64,000 bases of DNA from Dicyema japonicum. Lineage: Eukaryota; Dicyemida; Rhombozoa; Dicyemidae. Location: assembly GCA_011109175.1 (NCBI GenBank), contig RDEW01000011.1:1078091-1142090 (forward strand). Reading direction: 5' to 3'. Below are positions 20,991 through 33,086 of the stretch, in pieces. The stretch's first letter is position 1, and every line of letters begins with the position of its first letter. Both the position numbers and the translations under genes were made by a program. Below the pieces are notes generated by a model, which was not told where the DNA came from, did no database searches, and was given only the letters and a program-made list of their open reading frames with translations.

Positions 20991-23910
20991 TGGTTGAAGT
21001 GGTGACGTGCTTCTGTTTTTCTTCTCTAGAAAAATTCATGTCTTTATCATGTCTAAATGCAAAATCCTTGTTTTCCATCGCCACATACAATGTTCGTGGC
21101 CTCTCATTTCTGATCAAGAGGGAACTATTATCCGAAGATCTGTCCCGTTACAAAATCGACATTTGCTGCATACAGGAAACAAAGAACGCCCTAGGATCCG
21201 ATGAAACCATTGGTAACTACCGGATTCTTCTACTCCCATCAGAAAATCGACATTACGGTCTTGGTTTTGCAATTAACTGGAACCTAGTGAACTGCTTGCA
21301 TAAAGTATGGACAGTCAGTGATCGTGTTGCCGTTATGCAATTGTGTTTATCATCTACAAACAATACTATGATGACTGTTATCAATGTATATGCCCCACAC
21401 ATGGGCAGAGTTTCCAAAAATATGGATGAGTTGGAAGAGTTTTATCAAATCCTATCGAATACATATATGCGAGTTCATCGATCTGCACTTATATTTATCT
21501 GTGGTGACTGGAATGCCAAGGCTGGCATGAGAAGGCACGACGAAGTCTGTATGGGAAAATATGGCAGAGGGTATCGTAATCTCTCTGGACACTCACTCAT
21601 GGATTTTTGTAATTCATCAAATCTGTATCTATGCAATACCACTTTTAAACACCCAGCAAAACATAGAACTACCTGGGTTGGCATAAGAAGGTCCAAAGAC
21701 GAACATACGTGCATATTCAACCAAATAGACTACATTATCTGCCCTATCTCCTTGAAGAGACTTCTGTCTGACTCTAGGAGTTATGGAGGAACCACTACTG
21801 ACAGTGACCATAAGCTAACGGTGGCCAGATTAAATCTCAAACGATACTACGGAATTGAGGCAGTCAAGAGGAAAAGCACACCTCTAAATAGACGTTTGGC
21901 TGTGGAAATGTTGACTTTTGACACTTGGCAAAAGAGATACCAACAAAATGTCTCTAAACGTTTACGTGGAGTTGAACCCAGTGGCACCCCCTCGACTGAC
22001 CTCGGGAAGATCTTGGATATTCTAAAACTGTCGGCGATAGAGACTGTTGGATACCAGGAAAAAGACCAAAATAGACGAATGATTCATGACCCCTTAATTC
22101 GAGAATTGTCTGAGCAGCAGAAAGAAATACGTTCGAAACTGGGAAGTTCAAATTCGAATAAATGTGCATTAAGGAGAAAACGCAATCAAATATCGCATCT
22201 GATAAGAAGACGATCAAATATCCTTTGGCACAAATATTTGGACGATAAAGCAACTGAAATCGAAAACTGTCAGTATGGAAGACGAATGTTCTCTGCTGTT
22301 AGACTACTTACACGAGGAACTGCAAAGAAACCACTGAAAGTCTGTGACGACGAAGGTCAATATCTTCAAAACCCTGAGGATAAAGCAAATTATATTGCTA
22401 GACACTTCGAGTCGTTGTTTAAATCTGAAGGGATGAATGTACCTAAATTTATTGGATATCCGAGACCCCTTACAAACAAAATTACAATAAAGGAAGTAAC
22501 CGATGCATTTATGCATCTAAAGGGAAATCGGTCGGCTGGTTATGATGGCATTCCGGGTGAGTTACTAAAACATGCCCCGGTTACTGTTGGGAATATAATC
22601 ACGAATATCTTAAATGAGTCGATGGAACTTCACTGTCCACTTCCTTTGGGACATGGAGTCTTAATTCCAATACATAAACCTGGGAAAAAAGAAGGGTCGT
22701 TGGACGGACTAAGACCTATTATTCTATTGTCAGTTATCAGGAAAACCTTATCGATCATAGTGCTTAACCGTATACGAGAGCCAGTGGAAAAATACCTTTC
22801 CCTAAGTCAAAGTGGGTTTAGAAGTGGAAGATCAACCTCAGATATTGTGTGGAGTCATCGATGGCTCACATCAATATGTCAAAAATACACGAAAGTAATC
22901 TACATCCTAGGAATTGATCTAACGAAGGCTTTTGACAGCATCAATAGAGAAAAACTCATGATTGTTCTAAAGGAACTGCTTGACGAGGACTGCCTGAGAC
23001 TAATAAGTTTATTACTTTCCGAAACTGACCTATCCGTGAGAATAGGAACAAAGCATTCGAAGAGTTTCAGTACCAACATGGGCACTCCACAAGGAGATTC
23101 CTTGTCCCCAATTATATTTATTGTTTACCTCGAAGCTGCGCTCAAGGAATTGAGAAATGTCATGGGTCCTAAATACCGGGACATAACAGAGTTAATTTAT
23201 GCGGATGATGTAGACTTTGTGTCTACCGACCAAGAAATACTTGACCAAATTTTACTTCAAGCCGAACGTATTTTTAAGAATTGGGATTTACGCATAAACA
23301 TTAAAAAAACTGATTATACACGAGTCGAACGAGCAGAATCAAGGAACGATGAGTGCTGGAGACATACCAAAAAACTCGGCTCACTGCTAGGTGATGCTGA
23401 GGATATTTGTCGAAGGAAAATGCTGGCTACCATATACTTCAAAAAAATGTACCGAATTTGGATAAGGAAAAAACACGTATCACTGAAACTTCGTGTCAGA
23501 CTATACGACACGTTTGTTAAACCGATTTTGCTATACAATTCCGGAACATGGGCAGTTCTAAAATTGATTTAGAGAAGCTAGGTACTTTTCACAGGAACCA
23601 ACTCCGCATGTTGATTGGAATTTTTTGGCCGAGAAAAATCTCAAATTAAAATCTAATGGAAGAATATTTCTCTACGCCGGAAGTCGCGGATTTCGAGGCA
23701 GACCAAGAAACACACTTCCAACCTGCTTAAAAGATGACTACGAACAAAATAGTCGTAAATTGGTGACAGCGGACGATCTAGATGATGTTCGAATGATGGC
23801 CAGGAACAAGATGGCGTGGGCAAAGATGGCGAGGAGGATGGCTGCAAAACATGGCTCAAGCGAACCCCTTTTAGGGCCACGCGAAAGAGCTCTTAACTAA
23901 CTAACTAACT
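20991..23910 (+). mobile_element. Full-length RTE-type LINE with 10-bp target-site duplication
   Basis: The element is bounded by AATTGACGTT at 20981-20990 and again at 23911-23920. It ends in a CTAA repeat tail (about 23896-23910), a short microsatellite tail typical of RTE elements. The duplicated locus at 36584-36593 shows the unoccupied site, reading AATTGAAGGT without insert. It has a very short 5' UTR, one long ORF and almost no 3' UTR. Confidence 0.9.
21038..23572 (+). CDS. RTE-type LINE polyprotein, AP endonuclease and reverse transcriptase
   Basis: The first ATG in the long frame is at 21038; the frame is open 16 codons further upstream. The endonuclease shows ATYNVRGL, ICCIQETK, CGDWNAKAG, NQIDYIIC and the TTTDSDHKL catalytic end. 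The RT shows NRSAGYDGIPGELLK, GLRPIILLSVIRK, SQSGFRSGRSTSDIVW, LGIDLTKAFDSI, MGTPQGDSLSP and YADDVDF (23198 onward). The frame is uninterrupted for about 845 codons, then shifts near 23552, just after LLYNSGTWA. The remaining C-terminal part continues in other frames to 23900 with a small deletion near 23640 (RPRNTLP..ADDLDDVRMMARNKMAW). It is therefore almost intact, and the core enzyme could still be active. Confidence 0.9.
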   Translation: MSLSCLNAKSLFSIATYNVRGLSFLIKRELLSEDLSRYKIDICCIQETKNALGSDETIGNYRILLLPSENRHYGLGFAINWNLVNCLHKVWTVSDRVAVMQLCLSSTNNTMMTVINVYAPHMGRVSKNMDELEEFYQILSNTYMRVHRSALIFICGDWNAKAGMRRHDEVCMGKYGRGYRNLSGHSLMDFCNSSNLYLCNTTFKHPAKHRTTWVGIRRSKDEHTCIFNQIDYIICPISLKRLLSDSRSYGGTTTDSDHKLTVARLNLKRYYGIEAVKRKSTPLNRRLAVEMLTFDTWQKRYQQNVSKRLRGVEPSGTPSTDLGKILDILKLSAIETVGYQEKDQNRRMIHDPLIRELSEQQKEIRSKLGSSNSNKCALRRKRNQISHLIRRRSNILWHKYLDDKATEIENCQYGRRMFSAVRLLTRGTAKKPLKVCDDEGQYLQNPEDKANYIARHFESLFKSEGMNVPKFIGYPRPLTNKITIKEVTDAFMHLKGNRSAGYDGIPGELLKHAPVTVGNIITNILNESMELHCPLPLGHGVLIPIHKPGKKEGSLDGLRPIILLSVIRKTLSIIVLNRIREPVEKYLSLSQSGFRSGRSTSDIVWSHRWLTSICQKYTKVIYILGIDLTKAFDSINREKLMIVLKELLDEDCLRLISLLLSETDLSVRIGTKHSKSFSTNMGTPQGDSLSPIIFIVYLEAALKELRNVMGPKYRDITELIYADDVDFVSTDQEILDQILLQAERIFKNWDLRINIKKTDYTRVERAESRNDECWRHTKKLGSLLGDAEDICRRKMLATIYFKKMYRIWIRKKHVSLKLRVRLYDTFVKPILLYNSGTWAVLKLI

Positions 23911-26575
23911 AATTGACGTTGAGATGGAAAACTTTTCGATAGTCCGTCTGTGATATTAGGTTAACCTAAATACATGTAATACCAAACTTTAAAGTTATAT
24001 GCAAATAACCCTGTTGATCCAACCCTAGTGAGATGTCAGAGTTTATTTGAAATTGCTTATTGTTTTCCAATAAATTTTATCCAAGCAAAAAAAGTCATTG
24101 AGAATTTTGAGATGGAATTTCAGTTTTAATATGCGTAGAACCAAGTCACCTTTATAAAATACAGAATAAATTATTACTGTTTTAGCCACAAAGCCGGAAT
24201 AAGTTAGCCATGAGTGCTAACACTTCTGAGATGCGACGAGAAGACATTTCATAGAACCAATAAAAGGAAGTGGTGTCACCTTACGAGTTGGATTACTATT
24301 ATTATTAATGTTTCAAAACGTTATAAAAACAACATAGAAGATTGAATTTCTAGATATCAATGAAGATTAAATTACTAAAGAAAGCAGAACAAAGTTACTT
24401 ATCTATAGATGATGCAATTAAGTAAATCATAAAACTATATTTTTGTAAAGTTTATGCTGAATAATGAAATATATAGAATCAGATATTCTTTCAATGAAGT
24501 TTTAGGGGTAACCATATCCCCATATCACTTTAGTTACCTAAAAATGCCCTTCCTCATAATTGGAAGAAGAGGTTGTTAGCTAAAGACATAGATTTTAAAC
24601 CAAGTAGGTATATTTTTTAAATTAAAAAACTAAAAAGAAGGTTAATAGTGAATTAGAAGTAAAAGTTTAAGCTATTGGATAAACTGAAAATATCTTTAGG
24701 TAAGTTCGAGTTATGTCTACCAAATAATTGTCTAAGAATTGCTTTGATGATTCCTCCTGTCACAATTTATTTTTTTCCAAAGCAGCAGTTTTCAAACTTT
24801 TTTACACCGCTCCCTTTGAACAAATATACAATCTTTCGCCTCACTTTATTTTTCATGATTTGTTAGCACAAAAAAGTTAGTGAGAAAAATTTTTTATTCT
24901 TGACACAAAGTTTTTGAAATCTCTGTGTAATTGAGGAGAGTGTTACTCGTGCAACATGATGCACTAATAAATGAGTTAATATTTATATTTTATTGCTTTG
25001 TCGATAAAATTTTCTATTCCTTACATCGATTGACCAAAATAAATTAGCGGTTCTCTATTAAATTTTTGTTTCAATAATTTATCACATGACAATTTTATCT
25101 ATTTTCATTTTTCAAAGATTGTCTATGCAAATTCAACTTCTTCATCAATAAATGGATTCTGTATCCATGGAATTTGTTTTACAAGATCTTTAAAATAATG
25201 AGCAAACTGCTTCAACAAACAAAGCAAACAGAGGGATATTTCAAAGTAATCGAAATATAGGGTTTCCCAACCAATAGCGTAACTTTTTAATTATTAACAT
25301 GTAATAAGGATAAATATACTTTTGAATGAAAGAACATCTTTAAACTCATTAGGAGTTTGTGTTTTAGTATCCTAAAGACAAAGACGAGGAAGAGCTGTTT
25401 CAGGAACTTCTACCTACATTCCAGTATGGGCCATCAGAACCAGAAAATGCATCAATGACTAATCCCTAAAAAATCTTTGTTATGAAGAGGGAATTGAAGA
25501 CCTGATATCTTTGATAATGCCTGTATTCATCATTTTACCGACAATTTCCATTTTCCATTACCTTTTACTCGCCATATCTATCCAATTGAAAATAAATTCA
25601 TACCAATATGTTTATAGAGAAGGTGTAGAAAAAGAGAAAATTAAAAAAAGTTTTTTTTGCTTTTAAAAAATTTGTTTTTTACTATTAAAAAATATAATGA
25701 CGGTATTGATAGGTAAAGTAACACTAATAGTGGGGAAAATGAAGTCATGACTGAGAGAGTTAAGTTAATGATCGGGAAACTCTATTTATATATTTTAAAC
25801 CCCAAAACCACCATGATAGAAATAATTAACTTGCTAAATTAAACCCTATAATACGTGTGAATACTAACAATAAGTAGGATGGACAATATTTTCTAGTATT
25901 TGGGGTCATATTGATTATATTCAAATTATTTTTACTATCTGAGCTACAATCAAGATTTTCACTATTTGTCAATTATCTTTTACAATCACTTATAAATTTA
26001 TCATTGCTGTTGGAAGGCGCTCTTCCCATTTTAGAAACCTCTGATCTAAAAGGAGATTTTAAAAGTGTTCTTTTCAGGACAGTATGATTGACTAAAATTA
26101 GACGATTAACGTTAAGTGATTGTTGAATATATTGTAAGGTCTGAGTTCGAAATGATCCTTGAGCCAATCCTTTAACATATACATGACTGATTCAAACGAT
26201 ACACCGACGTTTTAAATTTGGATCATGCACAATATCGAAAATGAAACCATGGTAACTGATAAAAACAACCTATTTGTTTTCCTATCTTAAAAAATAACAT
26301 ATCGACAATTATTATACTTGCTTTAGTCTTTTATAATATATATTCTACTTAAAATATTTAATTGGTAAGATTGTAATGATCCAGTTAGATTTAAGATTAG
26401 CCATTCAAAGACCACATAAAATTCAAAAATTTTAAAGCACGTTTTATTTCTCATAAATACGATTGGTGTTGCTAATCACTTTATAATGATCGTTATCGAT
26501 AATTATTCGACTTTATGATCAGGAAAGCACTTGAATTGAAGGCATCAGAGATTTTGGATTTGTTCATCACTTACT
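23911..26575. repeat. Segmental duplication copy A, block 4 (matches 36584-39236)
   Basis: About 2.65 kb of AT-rich sequence after the RTE element is repeated at 36584-39236, where the match is cut by an N gap. Substitutions and small indels are frequent, visibly more than in block 6. Inside lies a Tc1/mariner fossil (25.38-25.65 kb). A minus-strand frame at 25973-26167 ends SKMGRAPSNSNDKFISDCKR. Its copy-B counterpart has an in-frame stop, so I do not call it a gene. Confidence 0.85.
25380..25650 (+). pseudogene. Tc1/mariner transposase fossil
   Basis: Starts with RRGRAVSGT and later reads LPFTRHIYPIENKFI, a decayed form of the LPFINPIENLLSK motif seen at 15.05 kb. Stops and indels are frequent. 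The paralogous fossil lies at 38045-38310. Confidence 0.6.
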
Positions 26576-26721
26576 CAATCATAATTTTTTCAAAGTTTGT
26601 TGTCTTAGCTAGGCTGATTCCTGATTTGAAGCACAACTTGTATTTTTCCCAGTTATTTGGAGGATTTTCCAATTTGTGTTAATTTTGATGTACGCTTTTC
26701 CATCTTCAATGACATTTATAT

Positions 26722-27150
26722 TCCATCAAGAAAAAGAAAAACAAAGAAGTGATAAGCATTCCTTGATTTTCTCTTATCGATTAGCCATGATACGCTCACG
26801 AGGATCTCCTGTTCGTGTCGCGATCCGATTCCCTAAACGACTCAAGAATTCCAGCGTCGTAAGCGCAGGGGAACCAGACGTCTCAATGGAGAGTGGAACA
26901 AACTAAAGGATGAAACAGTGTCACTAAAAAATTTTTTTAAACGAAATAATTATTGAAGTTTATTTATGCAGTTGTCATTTTTGTGACATCTGATAGTACA
27001 TTTAGAATTATTTTAAAAACATTGTCATCTATTTTTGTCTATATAAATCAATTTACCAATTGTTTTTACATGCCTCAGATCCTTTGCTATTACATTTTAC
27101 GTAACCTTGCCCGCTCAAATAAGATTCAATTCTGATTGCAGTTCTCAAAA
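26722..27150. repeat. Segmental duplication block 5 (matches 40790-41195), begins with a SINE body
   Basis: Starts AAGAAAAAGAAAAACAAAGA, the 3' body shared with the tRNA-derived SINEs, and continues through GGATCTCCTG..TTCCAGCGTC and an AT-rich tail that matches 40790-41195. After 27150 the two copies diverge: here LINE-related sequence follows, in copy B a host gene. Confidence 0.75.
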
Positions 27151-27429
27151 AAATATATCTTTATTTTACATATCTTCACAGAGCAGAATATGGGGATTGT
27201 TATATAGTTTTACAATAGGATGAATTTTTTGAGAACTGTAAAAATTGAGTCCAATAGTCCAATCCGGAGTCTTATTATCGGGCATCCATGCACAAAGCAC
27301 ATCTTTATAATTTTCTCTTTCTACTAATCTCTGACTTTGAGGGTAACGATGTCTTCTTATTATTAAAATAAAAGTAATAAAAAATACCATGAACATTCTC
27401 AATATTTTTTGCTGCAAAATGCGAGGCTA

Positions 27430-28685
27430 TTAATGGTAATTCCATTCCTACCATGATAAGAAAAATGATTTGAGTCATCCCACGTAAGGATAGCAAGCGT
27501 AAATCAGACAAAAATTCTAAACGCCGTCCATCCTGAGTTGTCTTGCAACAACCATAACTAGTTTTCTTCGAACTAAGCATTCTTGCTGTAGAACTCAGAG
27601 ATATATGTAGAACAATGTATATCTCAACTCGGAATGAGGCGTTGCTTGCTTTTCTGGAAACTCTTGTTTTCTGGAGACATTTAACAAAACCCAGGACCAA
27701 AACCCCTCATTATTATACAGCTTAATGCTAACGGTATAAAACAAAGATCATGGAGCTACGAGTCTTTTGTCGAAACACATTGTCTCAAAAATGGATAAAC
27801 TCCATGCACTGGGAAATATTATGTTATTTGGTGACCTCCATGTAACATCCCCCAATAGGTGACTAATCATCGGCCTACAAGAGGGGTAATCTAATTGTTG
27901 ACTACTTCTAAAAATAGTTATTCTAAACCACCCGAATATCCACACAAGAACAACAGTCAGAAAAAATGATTACCCAACTCCATCCGACCTGTCCATTTTT
28001 TCCTCAAGGATTAGCCCGCTAATTATGTGGAAAGTCTCCTACGACTTCCATGGTGATCATAATCTAATCATACCAAAGATGAGCCGATTCAAAAGCCAAC
28101 ACAGAATCAATGCAAAATTCAGAACTACAAGAAAGCAGACTGGCCAACGTTCAAGCTATTCATTGAGCGTAATCTAATGGGATTTTATCCTGGCACATTT
28201 GATTCTATTGATATGGCAGTGGATCATCTAACCGTGCAACTTTCCAACAGACAAGCTGTTTGTCTCTCGAGCAGTTATAAATGCTATAACAATACGTTCG
28301 ATTGAGAAACTGGTTCTTTTAAAAGAAAAGGAACGCTCTGAAGATAAACCAACCCTTACCTAATCTGACCTGAAGAATATAAAAAGTTTAAATCAAAAAA
28401 CACAACCTTCATCAAAAAAAGTCTTGAAACCGACTATTATAATCTATTAGACAAATGAAATCTACGACACTACTTTGGAATATTATCCGTCGAATCTAAT
28501 TAAGCATATCGAGTGAATTAGAATCTCGTTCTCAAAATATTAGGAAACCAACAACCTGATGAAGTATTACGCGTATATAAGTCGCAAGGACTTTTCGAAG
28601 ACATAATCATGTCGCTTACGTAATTTGGTACCTAATCCAAGTATTGCTTGATGGATAAACATCCAAATATCGTTTGATTCAGTCC
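27430..28685 (+). pseudogene. Jockey-like LINE fragment (family E), endonuclease
   Basis: Broken frames include IKQRSWSY, a GDLHGKHP-like catalytic segment, TRTTVRKND and YDFHGDHNLIIPKM, together the second half of a LINE endonuclease. The same sequence, slightly different, is at 48820-50070. It replaces the start of the minus-strand gene that copy B keeps at 41212-41502; the junction is near 28688. Confidence 0.65.
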
Positions 28686-29060
28686 CGAGAATTTCTTTTT
28701 TTCGCACGACCTACCGTTGCGGACATCAGATATATAGAATAATAATTTTAATAATGAAATTAAAAATTATTTTTATTTTAAATAACTAATTTTATGATAG
28801 AAAATAGATTATTTAGTCAAGTTTATATTTATGTCGCAATATTTGAGTAAATAAAAATAAAATATTAAAACAAAATTATCATAAGAGTGAAATATCTAAA
28901 ATATTACATAACTTGAAAAAAAACTATATCCTCATTTGAAATAATAACCGGAAAATCTAAAAAATGACAAAATTGCTAACATAAATTACGTCTACTTAAA
29001 TGTTATGACTACAATTATGACCTTGTAAAATATACAAATATTATATAAACAAAAAATTAG

Positions 29061-29379
29061 ATGAACACGCAAATGGATCGACAGAGAATTCTTAGAGAAA
29101 TGTATGACGAATACATGGAGCAATATGAAATTTGTTGTAATATCAACAACCGACACGCAGCGTTAACTAGCGAATTTTATAGCTTTAAATACAAAAACAA
29201 TCAAGAAAGAGGTAATAAAAAAATTAACGTAGATCTTTTAATTGAAGAAATTAATAATTGTAAAGTCGATGAGGTTAATTTCAATTAATGTTTAGAGTGA
29301 AGCCTATGCTGTTTTCAGAGCTTTAGAGGCCGATTTGTATCGTTTTATTACTGGGAATCTCCCTCCATTTTATAATTAG
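29061..29379 (+). CDS. Unknown 98-residue protein, one 22-nt intron (copy A)
   Basis: An ATG at 29061 opens a hydrophilic, probably helical protein (MDRQRILREMYDEYMEQYEI) with two cysteines and the segment EFYSFKYKNNQERGNKK. A 22-nt GT-AG intron at 29274-29295 replaces a short unspliced end with SEAYAVFRALEADLYRFITG and NLPPFYN before TAG at 29377-29379. I do not recognise the family. No signal peptide or membrane segment is visible. The encoded protein is identical in copy B. Upstream, about 330 bp away, a second gene starts on the other strand, so the two may share a promoter. Confidence 0.6.
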
Positions 29380-29910
29380 TTGCATTTGATAATTTACTAA
29401 TATTAATTTATCATGAATTTTAAAATTAAGAAGCAGTATATTAAGTTTGTATAATTTAACACCTTAACATATCTTATTTAGTAACTGTAAGCTAAGTTTA
29501 ATGTTAGGCTATCAAAATTTCATTAGAGAAAGACAATTCAGCCTTAAAAAATAAGTAGAAAAAATTTTATCGAAGCTATGTTGTGAAACCAGCTTATTAA
29601 ATATAGATTCGATCAAATAATGCTCGCCAAATGGGAAATCTAAAAAGTATGAATATAAAGGACCATTAAGTATTATCAGAAAGCACATATATAAGATAAA
29701 AGAGAGCACATATTATATTATTACTTAATTAAGAAAAGAATTACAAATAATGAGATTGGGATATTTAAGTTGGAATCACCTCTCAGAAACTGATAATAAT
29801 AATAATAAAATAATAATTAAAATCAGGGAAATTTTTAAAGGAGTTAAAATTTAAAATATAGCATTTATAAAAAATATTGCATTTAAAAAATGTAGCATTT
29901 ATAAATTTTA

Positions 29911-30155
29911 GAAGGCCGGGTGTTAGGTGTCGGGCTAGGTAGCTTAGGCCACGGGTTCTATTCTCGCTGTTGTTCCCCTAATGGAAGGTTTCATGCATCT
30001 ACGATGCAAAAAGGGCTTGACGAGTGACGTCGTCATCAGTGGAGATTCACTACGAAACTGGATATATATATATACACAAGAAAAAGAAAACAAAAAGTGA
30101 AGAGCATTCCTTGGTTTTCCCTCTACGATTAGTTATAATAACTGTTCTTTAGTTA
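29911..30155 (+). mobile_element. tRNA-derived SINE, copy 1
   Basis: A tRNA-like head (GTGTTAGGTGTCGGG for the A-box region, GGTTCTATTCTCGCT for the B box) is followed by a body with CATCTACGATGC, GACGAGTGACGTCGTCATCA and GTGAAGAGCATTCCTTGG. Copies 2 (42690) and 3 (44405) share all these parts. Copy 1 lies in duplication block 6, so copies 1 and 2 arose from one insertion. Confidence 0.7.
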
Positions 30156-30739
30156 AACGACAACGTGGAAGTGCTTACTATTATTGAATAAAGAAACATT
30201 AATATTTTTGAAAAAAAGAATATTAGTAAAGATTTACAGTTAAGAGGACGTAATTGAGGAGGCTTCAAAATTTCGAGACTGCCTAAAAAATGTCTACTTT
30301 TTGGTATAGCTCACAACAACATAGATTTCCACATTGGTGTCTTTGAAATTTCTAATTTTTCTAATTAAGAATTTCAACTTTTTTATTGATCTCCAAGGTT
30401 TCATGTTTAAAGTATATCCGTTCACAACTGTAATAGTCATTTCATATTATATTTTGAATTTCTTGTTCAATTATCTAATTTCATTATGTTCTTTTCTCTT
30501 CGTAAAATATTTCTTCACTTCCGTTAGATCTCCACAAAAACAAATATTTCATCCCTTTTTATATGCTTTATTATTGTAATTTTTTGATGCAACTCTGAGC
30601 AACTGTTCTAATCCATAATAGTTCAAAACTATTGGTCTTAACGAGAGTATATTTGCGCTATTTGAATTGATTTCGTTTGTAGAATTACTTAACAGTCAAA
30701 AGAACTAATTATATCACAAATGGAGAGGTATTTTCAGAA

Positions 30740-31300
30740 ATAGTAATTTACTGCAACAAACTAGCTAACTCACCAAAATTTAGCCAGGAATACCTTGTGC
30801 TATCAACATTTGGAAGACATCCGACATCTCTGAAAATATATATTATATATTTATTCTTTGTTGTAGCACTTATGGATTGAATATTTTATTGAATCGAAAA
30901 ATAACAGTCGATCTTTTTGTATTTCGTATTCGTCTTAATCGTAGAGCATACATCTTCGATTTGTTATATATTTATTAAAGGTTCTTTTTTATGTTAATAA
31001 TTGTGGTTAGAACATTTATACCATTTATTTATAGAATTTATAAGTAAGAAAATAAATAAATGAATTAAAAATTACATTATTGTCCAGGAAAGATAATCTT
31101 GGATTGGAAAGAATAGTGGATCCTTTTTGATTGTGAAGATGCGTTTACTACTTACGCCACCAGAAACGGCGAACCACATGACGTCGCGTGCATTTGACAC
31201 ACTTTCGTTTTATCTAAAGAATTGAATTAAAAAATTAAAAATTAATGACAAAATTAAATATTTTATTTTGTTAAGAAAAGAGAGAAAAAATAAACAAATG
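30740..31300. other. No supported gene
   Basis: AT-rich sequence after the end of duplication block 6. The part around 31.09-31.2 kb (AAGAATAGTGGATCC..CCACATGACG) resembles the extreme end of the window near 63.88-64.0 kb, so it is probably another dispersed repeat. Confidence 0.4.
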
Positions 31301-31309
31301 GTCATACAG

Positions 31310-31494
31310 CTTTCTATCTGACTGAGTGGCTATTCCTTCTCAGGATTGCGAACGAGATTCTCTCAAATAGTCAGCAGCGATTTCGGGGATCTCCTGTTCA
31401 TCAAATGTCAGATTTGCTAAACGAATCAAGATTTCCAGCGTCGCAGGGATAAGGGAAGAAGAAATTTCAACTGTGTGGAACAAACAAAAATCCA
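31310..31494. repeat. Dispersed repeat, copy 1 (matches 43545-43735)
   Basis: Sequence starting CATACAGCTTTCTATCTGAC and containing GATTGCGAACGAGATTCTCT and TTCCAGCGTCGCAGGGATAA recurs almost unchanged at 43545-43735 and in degraded form at 54652-54750. In both good copies it directly precedes family-D LINE tails or a tandem repeat. Class unknown; it could be a SINE. Confidence 0.65.
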
Positions 31495-31795
31495 CAGAGC
31501 CTTCTCTCGGTCTTGCAGATGAATCCGATCGAGGAGTGGAATTTCTTATCCAATAGGTTTTCTCTTGCCATGGAAAGGATCAGGCAAAGCGGATTTCCAT
31601 CTTCCTCACAGACGCGAAGAAATCCGGAGCCACGACTACAGATCTTAGCTTCCAAGAGTAGTGAGTCGATTGTTGATCCAATACGTGGGCAAAGCATACT
31701 GATTGTTTTCTGGTGTATCGAGTTGAATCTTTGGACCATAGACTCCGATAGCGCGAATCTCCATGCAACGGAGGCATACTTAACAGCAAGAATTT
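31495..31795 (-). pseudogene. LINE family D 3' fragment
   Basis: The minus strand carries FNSIHQKTISMLCPRIGSTI and GSGFLRVCEEDGNPLCLILS, matching the C-terminus of the 2A-containing LINE at 44940-47957. Truncated at both ends and fused to a different LINE at about 31808. Confidence 0.75.
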
Positions 31796-31807
31796 ATTTC
31801 ATCCTTA

Positions 31808-33085
31808 TGGAAGCTTTTCCACCTACGTCCAATTTTGAAACCCGGAAAAGTGAAGAAGGACCAGGCTTCGTACAGATCAGTCACGTTATTGTGTTCGGTG
31901 TTGAAAATTCTGGAAAGGCTGGTTCTTGTGAAAATCAAAAATTTCCTCCCGGACATGTCATTTCAACATGGTTTTAAAGAGGAGAGGTCTACTTCGACCC
32001 ATTTATCTTCATTGACTAACTTTATGCGATATGGCTTTTTGCACAGGCCGGGACACATGAAACTGTACTTTGCTCCATTGACGTCCACAAAGCTTTTGAT
32101 TCTGTGTCAAGGAATATTCTCACTTGGAAAATTACCAAAGATCCCTGGAAAGCTTAAACTCTGGCTAGCTAATTTCCTTAGTGGTCAGAAGGGCCAGTCA
32201 AGGTCTGAATAGTGTTATTCAATCTATTCATGGCTGACATCCCCACTCTAGACCCCTAAATGATATTATTCTGATATTGCGTCACGCGATCAGGACATCC
32301 AAATTTCCACTTCGAGACTACAAGAAAATCTGGACTTTGGTGGGCCTATTCTGTACCATTCACATGTAATTGGTACGCAGGCAATGTTTGAAACCAAGAC
32401 TGACAAGCGATGTGTTCTGCTCCCTGGAGCCGACTAGAACCTTTGCAAGAGGGAGTCTTTTATCTCTCTTGTAGAAACGACATATACTCGTGGTAGAGAA
32501 GGATGATTCTTTAAAAATTCATTAAGGTTGTTATTATCAACTTAAAGGGCAGATTCTACAACACTCAACTGTACTGGAATAGGCCCTTGATATGACAAGG
32601 ATGAAGTTAATCAATACCTTTAATGTTGCGGTTAAAAGCTTTAATGGCAGAAATGAATTCAATTTCCATTATGTGGAATCCGGTTTTCAGTGGCCGCACA
32701 AAAGATCTCAAGTCTTTTGGTGCACCCTGGAGTTTTCGCTATCAACAGGCCAAGAATATTCAAAAATGGCATTAGAGTAAGGAGACGGAAAGCGACTCCC
32801 ACGTCACGCTCAAAGAGTTTTTAAGCCAATAAATTTATTGAGACCTGAGACCGGTGTCTGGCTGAGCTGGAAGAAGCAAATCCGATTTACAAGCTTTCTA
32901 GGAAATATACTGTTTGAAATTTGATGATTTGCGAGAGTGATTTCCCACTGTCGATCTCCAGATGCTACGAGGGTGTTGTTTATGAGACAAGTAGGACAGG
33001 AAGCTACCTGGATTCGTGCCCCGATCATCAACTTGTTCAATCGCACATAACTCAGATTGAATGTGACGAGTGGTAGTGGACTAAT
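31808..33085 (+). pseudogene. LINE RT fragment, duplicated at 52805-54085
   Basis: Broken frames show KPGKVKKDQASYRSVTLLCS, FQHGFKEERSTSTHL and a defective version of the VHKAFDSVSRNILTW motif that is intact at 53.09 kb, followed by LKLWLANFLSGQKG. The copy at 52805 has fewer breaks. The 3' part (32.6-33.06 kb) has no recognisable domain but is duplicated as well. Confidence 0.75.
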
Positions 33086-33086
33086 A

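Larger units (their letters stand above)
28688..30738. repeat. Segmental duplication copy A, block 6 (matches 41473-43520)
   Basis: About 2.05 kb is almost base-identical to 41473-43520, much closer than blocks 1-4. It includes the complete 98-residue gene, the start of a divergent gene and a SINE. Differences are mostly single bases and homopolymer lengths. Confidence 0.9.

Noticed and set aside
25973-26167. 64-codon minus-strand frame ending NDKFISDCKR
   Set aside because: The duplicate in copy B (near 38.7-38.85 kb) has an in-frame stop, and no family is recognised. A different frame across the same DNA is equally open.
29512-29709. 65-codon minus-strand frame, identical at 42290-42487
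   Set aside because: The identity reflects a recent duplication in which non-coding DNA is equally conserved; no start context, intron pattern or motif supports a gene.
32592-33060. Possible host gene in the duplicated segment after the LINE RT (also at 53581-54050)
   Set aside because: Neither strand gives a conserved frame between the two copies and no motif is visible. It is treated as LINE 3' or unknown repeat sequence.
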